Source: an uncultured Eubacteriales bacterium
GTDB lineage: Bacteria; Bacillota; Clostridia; Oscillospirales; Oscillospiraceae
Reading direction: 5' to 3'
DNA: 18,778 nt
Assembly (NCBI GenBank): GCA_900552475.1
Contig: USAC01000037.1
Span: 1 to 18,778 of the forward strand
Position 1 is the stretch's first letter. Each line of letters begins with the position of its first letter. This document shows positions 1 through 7,182 of this stretch, piece by piece. The position numbers and the translations under genes are program-made. Below the pieces are notes generated by a model. That model was not told where the DNA came from and did no database searches. It worked only from the letters and a program-made list of their open reading frames with translations.

Positions 1-211
1 GCTCGAGCTGGTCGGCGGAGTCCGCCTGACGTAGGCTCTCGGCCGCCGTCTGCTCGCGCCTGGCCGCGGCCTGCTTCGCGAGCTCCTCCGCCTGCGCGCG
101 GTACTGCGCGGCAAGCGCCGCGGCCTGCTGCTCACCCTCGGCGCGGATGGCGTCGCGTTCGGCGCGGGCGTCGCGCTCCATGCGGTCCCGGATTCTGTCG
201 ATTCCGTTCAT
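1..211 (-). CDS. ntpE: V-type ATPase subunit E, N-terminal part (cut by window edge)
   Basis: The reading frame starts at ATG 211 on the minus strand and runs off the left edge, giving about 70 residues beginning MNGIDRIRDRMERDARAERD. The visible part is almost pure charged/alanine-rich helix (many A, E, R, Q, no membrane segment), as expected for the long N-terminal helix of subunit E, one of the two peripheral-stalk proteins that hold the catalytic head of a V/A-type ATPase static. A GGAGGG ribosome site lies about 7 bases before the ATG, and the gene follows ntpK by 15 bases in the order F-I-K-E known from the Enterococcus hirae ntp operon. On sequence alone this stretch could be any coiled-coil stalk protein; the gene order decides the call. 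Confidence 0.82.
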   Translation of the reverse strand, partial: MNGIDRIRDRMERDARAERDAIRAEGEQQAAALAAQYRAQAEELAKQAAARREQTAAESLRQADSADQLE

Positions 212-226
212 GTTCTGCCCTCCGCC

Positions 227-718
227 TTATTTCAGGACGTTGATGGAGATCATGATCGTCGCGACGAGGGACAGGATGGCATAGAACTCAACGATGCCGC
301 AGAAAATGATACCCTTGGTGGACGCCTCCGGCCGCTTGGCAACGATGTTGATCGACGCGGCGGCGACGCGGCCCTGGAACTTCGCGGAGAGCCAGCCGCC
401 GATGGCGGTGGGGATGCAGGCGGCGAAGAACGCCAGACCCTGCGCGAGGGTGAGATCCACGGTCTGGCCGCTCAGAACGCCGACCTGACCGAGCACGATG
501 AACAGCGCCACAAAGCCGTACAGGCCCTGCGTACCGGGCAGCACCTGCAGAATCAGGCACTTGGTGGACTTGTCGGGATCCTCACTGACAAGACCCGCAG
601 CGGCCTCACCGACCATACCGGTACCCTTAGCAGAACCCACGCAGCACAGACCCGCGGTCAGAGCCGCGCCCAGGATCGCGAAACCGACCCCGCCAATCGC
701 CTCAAGAAAAGCACTCAT
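227..718 (-). CDS. ntpK: V-type ATPase subunit K (proteolipid, rotor ring)
   Basis: A 163-residue hydrophobic protein with four membrane helices in two tandem hairpins, the doubled proteolipid that forms the rotating membrane ring of V-type ATPases. The first hairpin (about 8-80) carries LPGTQGLYGF at 60-69 and the second (about 90-160) carries the ion-binding glutamate in GIVEFYAIL, E144. As in other prokaryotic V-type rings, only the second hairpin has the carboxylate; the matching place in the first is Q64. L60, T63, Q64, Q115 and E144 correspond, by my reading, to the sodium ligands described for E. hirae NtpK, so sodium rather than protons is the likely coupling ion. The start ATG overlaps the ntpI stop codon (ATGA), indicating translational coupling. 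Confidence 0.95.
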   Translation of the reverse strand: MSAFLEAIGGVGFAILGAALTAGLCCVGSAKGTGMVGEAAAGLVSEDPDKSTKCLILQVLPGTQGLYGFVALFIVLGQVGVLSGQTVDLTLAQGLAFFAACIPTAIGGWLSAKFQGRVAAASINIVAKRPEASTKGIIFCGIVEFYAILSLVATIMISINVLK

Positions 719-2652
719 TTTTCTGTATCCTCCTTCATGATTTCAACATATTTCGATTGTACGCACAGGGGGCGGTAGGCTTTTCCGCCCTCCTTATAAA
801 AACGTCCGAAGAATTCAAGAAACTGCAGACGCATATCGTGGACATAGCAGCCCAGCAGGTTCAGCGCGAGGTTCAGCGTGTTGCCGACGAGAGAGATCAC
901 GATGAAAAAGACGATGCTGCCCGTCGTCGCGCCGAGCTTGTTGAACACCTGCGCCAGCACCGCGCCCGAGAGCATCAGCGCCATCAGGCGGATATAGGAC
1001 ATGATGTCGCTGAAAAAGCCCGTGACGCCGTTATACACTGCGGCGACGAAGCCCGTCACCTTGCCGAAGCCCTTCTTGCCGCGCCCGGAGCCGTAGACCA
1101 GCATCACAATGCCGATCACGAGCACGATCGGGACGCCCGCGACAGAGCCGACCTTGAAGATCGCCATCGCGAGACCCGCGAGGATGATCCACCACGTGAT
1201 CTCGTACCAGAGGGCGTCGGCGAAGTGGCCGTCGCGCGCCTTTTTGACGACGCTGACGGTCATGCCGGTGAAAATCTGGATGGCGCCGAGAACGAGCGAG
1301 CCGACCATGATGGCCATCGTGTCGTTGAGCGGCGAGAACAGCGCGGGGAGGTCAAAGGTGCTTGCGGGGTTGATGAGCCTGCACAGCTGCGGGATAAAGT
1401 CCCCGAAGAAGCCGCCGGTCAGCGCGCCGAAGAGAAACGTCGCGATGCCGCACCAGAAGATCATCTCCATGAAGCTCGGGTTGGCGGGGCGCTTCTTGCG
1501 CAGAAACAGCAGCGAGCCGAAGATCATCAGCAGGCCATAGGCCATGTCGGCCATCATCAGGCCGAAGAACAGGATGAAAAACGGCGCCATGAACGGGTTG
1601 GGATCCACGCCGTCGTAGGCAGGGAGGGAATACTGCTCCGTGATGCAGTTCATGGAGCGGGTGAAGCGATTGCTCTCGAGCTTGACGGGGACGTCCGGAT
1701 ACTCCTCCGGCTGCGGCTCGGCCAGCTCATATGCGCAGTCAAACCGTCCCAGCAGGGTCGTGAGCTTTTTCTCCGCCTTGAGCGGATACCAGCCCACCAG
1801 ACAGAAAATATTCCCGTCCGTGAGAAGCTTTTCGGCGGCCTCCTGCCGCGAGAGCTCCAGCGCCATCCGGTCGCAGGCAAGGCGCAGCTCGCCGCGCCTT
1901 GCGCCGAGCGCTTCGAGCGCTTCGCTCTCCTCGCGGCGCGCCTGACGCGTGTCATTGATCTCACCCTCGATGCGCCGGAGGTTTTCCTGCACGGTGCCGC
2001 TGTAGCCCTTGAGCTGCCCGGTCGAGAAGCCGAACGAGCGCAGCGTCTCGAGCGCGGCGGCCTGCGCGGTGCGGTGCGTCATGAGCAGAAGGCACTTCTG
2101 CTCGCGCCCGGCGGAGAGCCAGAACACCTGCGACTCGGGCGCCTGCTCGGCGAGCGTCCCCTCCACCTGCGATTCATCCGCCGTGGGCGGGAGCGTTCCG
2201 GTGATGAAGGCCACCGGGCCGGTGTACTCGAGCTCGAGCGGGATGTCCAGCGCCTGCCACGGGCGCAGCGCCGCTTCGTCGGAGGTCAGGCGCGTCATGC
2301 GTGACTCCAGCTGGCTGATGCGGCGCAGACGGCCGGTGATCTCGTCGGCGAGGGCGAGCATGGCGGGCAGGTCCTTCTCGTCGAGGAAGGCCTTTTCGGA
2401 GATCTGCGGCCTTGCGGCGAGCAGGGGCGTCTTCTCCGGTGCGGCGCGGCTGAGCGCGTCGAGCGCCGCCGTGAGCCGCCGCAGGTCGCTCTGCCGCTCG
2501 GCGAGAGACGAGCTCTGCCGGTGCAGCAGCTCCGGCTGCTCCTCCGGCTCGCGGATCTCGACGCAGCCCAGGCGCAGCAGCGCCTCCATCAGCGTCTCGC
2601 GGTCGCTCTGCAGGGCGACGAGCTCGAGACGCTTCATTTTTGCGATGGCCAT
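715..2652 (-). CDS. ntpI: V-type ATPase subunit I (membrane stator, a-subunit homologue)
   Basis: A 645-residue protein with a soluble N-terminal half (about 1-320, charged and helical, attaching to the peripheral stalks) and a C-terminal half with about seven or eight membrane helices. The essential stator arginine is R555 in SYIRLMALML; it faces the glutamate of the NtpK ring and separates the inlet and outlet half-channels. The length is normal for the family. I chose ATG 2652 (MAIAKMKRLELVAL, the usual family start) over the in-frame ATG at 2679. It has GGTGGAAAG just upstream and follows the ntpF stop by one base, whereas the longer form would overlap ntpF by 26 bases. The 3' end overlaps ntpK by four bases. 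Confidence 0.96.
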   Translation of the reverse strand: MAIAKMKRLELVALQSDRETLMEALLRLGCVEIREPEEQPELLHRQSSSLAERQSDLRRLTAALDALSRAAPEKTPLLAARPQISEKAFLDEKDLPAMLALADEITGRLRRISQLESRMTRLTSDEAALRPWQALDIPLELEYTGPVAFITGTLPPTADESQVEGTLAEQAPESQVFWLSAGREQKCLLLMTHRTAQAAALETLRSFGFSTGQLKGYSGTVQENLRRIEGEINDTRQARREESEALEALGARRGELRLACDRMALELSRQEAAEKLLTDGNIFCLVGWYPLKAEKKLTTLLGRFDCAYELAEPQPEEYPDVPVKLESNRFTRSMNCITEQYSLPAYDGVDPNPFMAPFFILFFGLMMADMAYGLLMIFGSLLFLRKKRPANPSFMEMIFWCGIATFLFGALTGGFFGDFIPQLCRLINPASTFDLPALFSPLNDTMAIMVGSLVLGAIQIFTGMTVSVVKKARDGHFADALWYEITWWIILAGLAMAIFKVGSVAGVPIVLVIGIVMLVYGSGRGKKGFGKVTGFVAAVYNGVTGFFSDIMSYIRLMALMLSGAVLAQVFNKLGATTGSIVFFIVISLVGNTLNLALNLLGCYVHDMRLQFLEFFGRFYKEGGKAYRPLCVQSKYVEIMKEDTEK

Positions 2653-2653
2653 G

Positions 2654-2962
2654 CTATCTTTCCACCACCCTTCTGACAATTTCCGCGGCCGCTTCGCTCA
2701 AGCGGGCGCTGGAGCGGAGCGCATCGCACGCAGCCTGCGCGTCCTTGAGCGTCTGCTCACGCCGGCGCGCGGCCTCCTGCTTCGTCTGCTCCTGCCGCTC
2801 GCGGTCGAGCCGCCGCTGCTCCTGCTTCGTCTGCTCGAGCAGGGCCTGTCCGTCCTGACGGGTCTTTTCGAGTAGGTGCTGTACCTCGGTGCGGACGGCA
2901 GCCTTTTCGCCTGCGAGCTGCTCCTCTGCCGCGCGCAGCTCGTTGACTGTCTCCATATACAT
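2654..2962 (-). CDS. ntpF: V-type ATPase peripheral stalk subunit (G/H type coiled coil)
   Basis: A 102-residue, highly charged protein with no hydrophobic segment. Residues about 8-85 form one long coiled coil rich in E, Q, K, R and A (for example LEQTKQEQRRLDRER), and the end reads AAAEIVRRVVER, typical of peripheral stalk subunits that pair with subunit E. It is first in the operon, and F-I-K-E order matches the E. hirae ntp operon. The start ATG 2962 has AAAGGCGG about nine bases upstream; an ATG two codons further in is a less likely alternative. The name rests on coiled-coil character plus position, since the sequence of this subunit is poorly conserved. Confidence 0.85.
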   Translation of the reverse strand: MYMETVNELRAAEEQLAGEKAAVRTEVQHLLEKTRQDGQALLEQTKQEQRRLDRERQEQTKQEAARRREQTLKDAQAACDALRSSARLSEAAAEIVRRVVER

Positions 2963-3289
2963 TGCGTGTCACCGCCTTTCGTTCTGACAATGCATCCATC
3001 CGGGTTAGCATACCCCGGTGGTGCGCTGTGTATAAGCAGATACATGTATCATAACAGGCGACTTTTTGTTTTTCAAGCATAACTTTCAAAAGGCGGTTTT
3101 TTTAACAAGTTGTTCATATTTTGATGCAATTTTTATTTCATACGGCAAATTATCATATTGGATTTAGACAAAATGCTATAAATTTACAAATACTTAACAT
3201 GATCAACGGTTGGGAAAATTTTACAGACGACCGGCGGCATGTTTCCGCTTCCCGGGGCATACAGTGGGGAGAAGAAGGGAGGCGGGCGC
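2963..3289. other. Divergent intergenic region between ntpF and the carboxypeptidase gene
   Basis: These 327 bases are AT-rich compared with the flanking genes. They hold the ntp promoter (3048-3076, minus) and its palindrome (3039-3050), a short dyad AACAA-g-TTGTT at 3104-3114, and the ribosome site of the rightward gene (GGGAGG near 3277-3282). I looked for a rightward sigma-A promoter between 3100 and 3250 and found only weak candidates such as TTTAGA-16-TACAAA (3163-3190), so the promoter of the carboxypeptidase gene is not assigned. No RNA gene or coding frame is recognisable here. Confidence 0.55.
3048..3076 (-). promoter_or_regulatory. Sigma-A promoter of the ntp (V-ATPase) operon, extended -10
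   Basis: On the minus strand TTGAAA (3076-3071), a 17-base spacer, and TATGAT (3053-3048), with TG one base before the -10 box (extended -10). Transcription would start near 3041, leaving a leader of about 80 bases before ntpF. A 12-bp perfect palindrome, GATACATGTATC at 3039-3050, covers the edge of the -10 box and the expected start point and is a candidate operator. Confidence 0.8.
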
Positions 3290-4432
3290 ATGAAAAAACG
3301 ATGGGCGGCGTTCCTCACGGCGGCGGTTCTGGCAGCGGTGCTTTTCCCCGCGCGGAGCTGGGCGGTGGAGCTGCCGGTCGAGGCGCAGGCGGCGCTGCTG
3401 ATGGAGAAGACGACGGGACAGGTGCTCTACGCCAAAAATGAGCACGAGCAGCTCGAGCCGGCGAGCGTGACGAAGGTGATGACGCTCCTGCTGGCGATGG
3501 AGGCGCTCGACGAGGGGCGCATCCGCTATGACGACACCGTGACCGTGAGCGCCTACGCCGCGTCGATGGGCGGCAGCCAGGTGTTTTTGTCGGAGGGCGA
3601 GCAGATCACGGTGGAGGATCTGTTCAAGGCGATCTGCGTCGCGAGCGGAAACGACGCGTCCGTCGCGATGGCCGAGCACATCGCGGGCGTGACGGAGCTG
3701 TTCGTCGAGCAGATGAACGCCCGCGCCAAGCAGCTGGGGATGAACGACACGCACTTTGTCAACTGCACGGGTCTGCCCGCGGAGGGGCATGTGACGAGCG
3801 CGTGGGACATCGCGCTCATGAGCCGGGAGCTGATCCTGCACCACCCGGACATCCGGCGCTTCACGACGATCTGGATGGATACGCTGCGCGGCGGGTCGTT
3901 CCAGCTCTCGAACACGAATAAGCTCATCCGCTTCTATGACGGGGCGACGGGGCTCAAGACCGGGTCGACCGACGCGGCGGGCTTCTGCATCAGCGCGACG
4001 GCGGAGCGGGACGGGATGGAGCTCATCGCCGTCATCATGAAGGGGCAGACCGCCGATAAGCGCAATACCGACGCCAAGACACTCCTGAACTACGGCTTTT
4101 CGACCTATGCGCTCGCGGATATCGCGCCGCAGGAGCCGCTTGCACCGGTGCCGGTGCGGCTCGGGGCGGAGGACGCGGTGCAGCCGGTGCTCCCGTCGGG
4201 GAGCACGTTGCTCGTGGAGAAGACGAAGGCGGGCCAGCTCACGCAGAGCGTGGAGCTCCCGGCGGAGGTGGAGGCGCCCGTCGCCGCCGGGCAGGCGCTC
4301 GGCACGCTCACCGTCCGCGCGGGGGGCGAGGTGCTGCTTGAGCTGCCGCTGCAGGCGGAGCAGGCCGTGGAAAAGCTCAGCTGGGGCGGGATGCTCACGC
4401 GGCTGCTGCGGTGCGCGTTTTTGGCCGGGTGA
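3290..4432 (+). CDS. Serine-type D-Ala-D-Ala carboxypeptidase (PBP5/DacF family), exported
   Basis: A 380-residue low-molecular-weight penicillin-binding protein that trims the terminal D-alanine from peptidoglycan stem peptides outside the membrane. Residues 1-25 are a signal peptide (MKKRW, hydrophobic stretch, ARSWA cleavage region). The catalytic motifs are all present and correctly spaced: S59-V-T-K62 (nucleophile serine), S119-G-N121 and K223-T-G225. A PBP5-type C-terminal beta domain covers about 250-355, and the end (VEKLSWGGMLTRLLR) could form the amphipathic membrane-anchoring helix. The start at 3290 is set by GGGAGG seven bases upstream and by the signal peptide; the ATG at 3239 would add 17 non-signal residues. 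It could be dacA-, dacB- or dacF-like, so no symbol is given. No terminator is evident before pgi. Confidence 0.95.
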   Translation: MKKRWAAFLTAAVLAAVLFPARSWAVELPVEAQAALLMEKTTGQVLYAKNEHEQLEPASVTKVMTLLLAMEALDEGRIRYDDTVTVSAYAASMGGSQVFLSEGEQITVEDLFKAICVASGNDASVAMAEHIAGVTELFVEQMNARAKQLGMNDTHFVNCTGLPAEGHVTSAWDIALMSRELILHHPDIRRFTTIWMDTLRGGSFQLSNTNKLIRFYDGATGLKTGSTDAAGFCISATAERDGMELIAVIMKGQTADKRNTDAKTLLNYGFSTYALADIAPQEPLAPVPVRLGAEDAVQPVLPSGSTLLVEKTKAGQLTQSVELPAEVEAPVAAGQALGTLTVRAGGEVLLELPLQAEQAVEKLSWGGMLTRLLRCAFLAG

Positions 4433-4442
4433 GGAATTGGGG

Positions 4443-4471
4443 TTGTTTTTTCCCGCGCGGGGCGGTAAAAT
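4443..4471 (+). promoter_or_regulatory. Putative sigma-A promoter of pgi
   Basis: TTGTTT (4443-4448), a 17-base spacer and TAAAAT (4466-4471), starting just after the preceding gene's stop codon. The spacer contains the perfect palindrome CCCGCGCGGG (4452-4461). Transcription would begin near 4478, about 34 bases before the pgi start codon. Confidence 0.6.
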
Positions 4472-4511
4472 GATCCCATAGGAAAAGCAACGGATAACAG
4501 GAGGTATACAT

Positions 4512-5849
4512 ATGATTCAGATTGATCTGTCGAAGCTGCAGCAGTTTGTCTCCGTGCCATATGAGATGGAGCTGGCCCCGCGGCTGCACATCGTCCATGG
4601 CCATCTGCAGAAGGGCAACGGCGTCGGCGGTGAGTTCACGGGCTGGGTGCACCTGCCGGAGAGCTATGACCGCGCGGAGTTCGCGCGCATTGAGCAGGCG
4701 GCGCAGAAGATCCGGAGCGACTCGCAGGCGCTCGTCGTCATCGGCATCGGCGGGTCGTATCTCGGCGCGCGCGGCGTGATCGAGTGCCTGTGCTCGCCGA
4801 ACTACAACCTGAAAAAGAAGGATACCCCCAACATCTATTTCATCGGCAACGGTCTCTCCTCCGACCAGCTGAGCGAGACGATGGAGCTGCTCGACGGCGT
4901 GGACTTCTCCGTGAACGTGATCTCGAAGTCCGGCACGACGACCGAGCCGGCCGTGGCGTTCCGGTTCTTCCGCCGCCTGCTTGAGGAGCGGTACGGCAAG
5001 GAGGGCGCCGCCGCGCGCATCTACGCCACGACCGACCGGCACAAGGGCGCGCTCAAGTCCCTCGCGGACGCAAACGGCTATGAGACGTTCGTCGTGCCAG
5101 ACGACATCGGCGGGCGCTACAGCGTGCTGACGGCGGTGGGGCTGCTGCCGATCGCCGTCGCGGGAATCGACATCGGTGAGCTGATGGCGGGCGCGCAGTC
5201 GATGATGGAGGTCTGCCGCGCGGACGACATCGCGGTGAACCCCGCATGGCAGTATGCCGCGGCGCGCTATGAGCTCTATCAGGACGGGAAGAAGATCGAG
5301 CTGCTCGCCTCGTTCGAGCCGTCGTTCCGCTTCATGGCCGAGTGGTGGAAGCAGCTCTACGGCGAGTCCGAGGGCAAGGAGGGCAAGGGCCTCTTCCCGG
5401 CGAGCGTCGAGTTCACGGCGGACCTGCACTCCATGGGGCAGTATATCCAGCAGGGCGAGCGGCACCTGTTTGAGACGGTCGTGCGCTTCGGCCCGTCCGC
5501 GCACGAAAACCCCGTCCCCTATGACGACGGAAATGGCGACGGGCTGAACTTCCTCGCAGGCAAGACGATGGACTTCCTCCGCGAGCAGGCGATGGACGGG
5601 ACGCTCATCGCGCACGTCGAGGGCGGCGTGCCGAACATCACGGTGCAGGTCGGGCGCAGAAACGCCTTCACGCTCGGCGAGCTGATTTACTTCTTCGAGT
5701 ACGCCTGCGGCCTGTCGGGGTATCTGCTGGACGTGAACCCGTTCGACCAGCCGGGCGTCGAGGCCTATAAGAAGAACATGTTCGCCCTGCTCGGCAAGCC
5801 CGGCTATGAGGAACTGGGGCGGAGCCTGCTCGAGAAGCTCGGCCGGTGA
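4512..5849 (+). CDS. pgi: Glucose-6-phosphate isomerase
   Basis: A 445-residue cytoplasmic enzyme interconverting glucose 6-phosphate and fructose 6-phosphate in glycolysis and gluconeogenesis; the length is normal for the compact Firmicutes form. The sugar-phosphate loop motifs IGIGGSYLGARG and ISKSGTTTEP are present, as are both family signatures: DIGGRYSVLTAVG and GYLLDVNPFDQPGVEAYK (the latter containing the conserved lysine). The segment LHSMGQYIQQGERHLFET carries the conserved active-site region with histidine. The start is supported by AGGAGG seven bases upstream. The gene has its own promoter at 4443-4471 and unrelated neighbours, so it appears to be monocistronic. No convincing terminator follows; the only hairpin (GGCC pairs at 5841-5856 before CTTTT) is weak. 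Confidence 0.98.
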   Translation: MIQIDLSKLQQFVSVPYEMELAPRLHIVHGHLQKGNGVGGEFTGWVHLPESYDRAEFARIEQAAQKIRSDSQALVVIGIGGSYLGARGVIECLCSPNYNLKKKDTPNIYFIGNGLSSDQLSETMELLDGVDFSVNVISKSGTTTEPAVAFRFFRRLLEERYGKEGAAARIYATTDRHKGALKSLADANGYETFVVPDDIGGRYSVLTAVGLLPIAVAGIDIGELMAGAQSMMEVCRADDIAVNPAWQYAAARYELYQDGKKIELLASFEPSFRFMAEWWKQLYGESEGKEGKGLFPASVEFTADLHSMGQYIQQGERHLFETVVRFGPSAHENPVPYDDGNGDGLNFLAGKTMDFLREQAMDGTLIAHVEGGVPNITVQVGRRNAFTLGELIYFFEYACGLSGYLLDVNPFDQPGVEAYKKNMFALLGKPGYEELGRSLLEKLGR

Positions 5850-5889
5850 GTTGGCCCTTTTATACAAAAAAGAGATTGTTTTTTCTCCA

Positions 5890-5918
5890 TTGCCATTTCT
5901 TGCGATATATGGTATCTT
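5890..5918 (+). promoter_or_regulatory. Sigma-A promoter of the small P-loop gene, extended -10
   Basis: TTGCCA (5890-5895), a 17-base spacer and TATCTT (5913-5918), with TG at 5910-5911 forming an extended -10. Transcription would start near 5925, about 42 bases before the next start codon. The AT-rich surroundings stand out against the GC-rich genes on either side. Confidence 0.65.
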
Positions 5919-5966
5919 AAAAGGGGAACTAAACAGTACCCCATTTTTTCAAAGGAGTGATATCTT

Positions 5967-6374
5967 ATGGTTAGATTGATTATGGGAGCCAACGGCGCCG
6001 GAAAGACCAAGCAGCTGATCGAGCTGGTTCACGCTGCGGTGGAGTCTGAGAGCGGCAGCGTCGTATGCATCGAGCCCAGCGCCGACATGACCTATGACAT
6101 CAGCTACAACGCCCGCCTCATCAACGCGAGCGAGTATGGAATTGATTCTTATGCATGCCTGCGCGGCTTTGTCAGCGGCCTGTATGCGGGCAATTACGAT
6201 ATCTCGCATGTTTTTGTGGACAACCTCGGCAAGATCGCCGGCAGCGAGCTCAAGGACGTGGAGGAGTTCCTCGCCTGGCTTGACCGCTTCAGCGAGAAGA
6301 ATTCCGTGAAGTTCACCGTCACCATCAGCGCCTCGGAGGATATGGCCACCGAGGGCCTGCGCCACTATCTGTAA
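5967..6374 (+). CDS. Small P-loop NTP-binding protein of unknown function
   Basis: A 135-residue soluble protein. A Walker A loop, GANGAGKT, sits at residues 7-14 directly after the first beta strand (VRLIM), and a Walker B-like strand HVFVD ends at D85, followed by NLGKI. The middle contains IEPSADMTYD (35-44) and YGIDSYACLRGF (57-68). The order of elements (P-loop, then a strand ending in I-x-P-x-x-D, then a Walker B strand) recalls type II thymidine kinase cores. However, the acidic residue normally following the Walker B aspartate is replaced by asparagine, and there is no zinc-binding lasso domain. It is not an ABC ATPase (no signature motif) and is too short for a PilT-type motor. Ribosome site AAGGAG lies about nine bases upstream. 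It stands alone between pgi and azlC with its own promoter and terminator. The function is unknown; nucleotide binding is the only safe inference. Confidence 0.85.
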   Translation: MVRLIMGANGAGKTKQLIELVHAAVESESGSVVCIEPSADMTYDISYNARLINASEYGIDSYACLRGFVSGLYAGNYDISHVFVDNLGKIAGSELKDVEEFLAWLDRFSEKNSVKFTVTISASEDMATEGLRHYL

Positions 6375-6404
6375 GACAGAAGCGCGGTTTTTGTGTACAT
6401 GTGC

Positions 6405-6438
6405 GGCCCCCGGTACTGCACCTGCAGTACCGGGGGCC
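6405..6438 (+). terminator. Strong hairpin terminator after the P-loop gene (or leader hairpin of azlC)
   Basis: A perfect 16-bp stem (GGCCCCCGGTACTGCA pairing with its complement ending at 6438), with only two unpaired bases at the tip in the fully paired form, followed by TGTTTT. It ends transcription of the P-loop gene, but because it lies 51 bases before azlC with no clear promoter in between it could also work as an attenuator. Confidence 0.75.
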
Positions 6439-6489
6439 TGTTTTGATCCGCCGGAGGAAAACGTCGGTTATTCGGAGAGACAGAAAATC

Positions 6490-7182
6490 ATGAAAAAGAA
6501 GGCTTTCAGGGCGGCGCTTCCGTATACGCTGCCGATTTGTGTGGGGTTTTTGCTGATCGGCGCGTCCTACGGACTGCTCATGCGCAGCAAGGGCTTTTCC
6601 GTGTGGTACCCGATGGCGATGAGCGCGCTCATCTACGCGGGGTCGATGGAGTTTGTGACGGTGAACCTGCTGCTGTCGGCGTTCCGGCCGCTGTACGCGT
6701 TTTTGCTGACGCTGATGGTCAACGCGCGCCACCTGTTTTACGGCATCTCCATGCTGCAGAAGTATGAGGGGCTCGGCTGGAAGCGGCTGTACCTGATCTA
6801 CGGCATGTGCGACGAGTCGTTTTCCATCAACTGCACCGTCACGCCGCCGGAGGGCGTCGACCGCGGGTGGTTTATGTTCTTTGTAACGCTGCTCAACCAG
6901 ATCTACTGGGTGAGCGGCGCGACGCTCGGCGCCCTGCTCGGCTTGGTGCTGCATTTCAACACCGAGGGCATCGAGTTTATCATGACGGCGCTGTTCGTCG
7001 TGATGTTCCTCGACCAGTGGGAAAAGGCGAAGGATCACAGGCCCGCGCTCATCGGCGTCGGCTGCTCGGCGGCGTGTCTGCTGGCCTTCGGCGGGCAGAG
7101 CTTCATTATCCCGGCGATGGCATTGATCGTGCTGAGCTTCACACTCGGGCGCAGCCGGCTGGAGAGGGGGGAGCAGGCATGA
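6490..7182 (+). CDS. azlC: AzlC family branched-chain amino acid exporter, large subunit
   Basis: A 230-residue integral membrane protein with about six or seven hydrophobic segments. The N-terminal block LPYTLPICVGFLLIGASYGLLM and the MSALIYAGSMEFV and LTLMVNARHLFYGISM blocks are characteristic of AzlC, which with AzlD exports branched-chain amino acids and their analogues such as azaleucine. The start at 6490 (MKKKAFRAALPY) has GGAGAG about ten bases upstream; an upstream in-frame ATG at 6391 would place the terminator hairpin inside the gene and is rejected. The stop codon overlaps the azlD start (ATGA), so the two subunits are translationally coupled. No T-box, leader peptide or obvious regulator binding site is visible upstream. 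Confidence 0.95.
   Translation: MKKKAFRAALPYTLPICVGFLLIGASYGLLMRSKGFSVWYPMAMSALIYAGSMEFVTVNLLLSAFRPLYAFLLTLMVNARHLFYGISMLQKYEGLGWKRLYLIYGMCDESFSINCTVTPPEGVDRGWFMFFVTLLNQIYWVSGATLGALLGLVLHFNTEGIEFIMTALFVVMFLDQWEKAKDHRPALIGVGCSAACLLAFGGQSFIIPAMALIVLSFTLGRSRLERGEQA

Noticed and set aside
757..2304. 515-codon open frame on the plus strand opposite ntpI
   Set aside because: It is the mirror of a well-recognised membrane protein gene. Its product is a low-complexity H/E/R/A-rich string without domains, as produced by GC-rich third positions in the real gene.
3239..3289. Upstream ATG for the carboxypeptidase
   Set aside because: It would put 17 unrelated residues before a clean signal peptide, and the GGGAGG site serves the ATG at 3290.
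5841..5859. Possible pgi terminator (GGCC...GGCC then CTTTT)
   Set aside because: Only a 4-bp stem, overlapping the stop codon region; too weak to call.
4395..5867. 490-codon open frame on the minus strand opposite pgi
   Set aside because: Complete shadow of pgi with no recognisable motif.
6391..6489. Upstream ATG for azlC
   Set aside because: The extension would translate the terminator hairpin and is not AzlC-like.
6375..6489. T-box or other riboswitch ahead of azlC
   Set aside because: No T-box consensus, no specifier-like structure and too little leader; only the one terminator-like hairpin is present.
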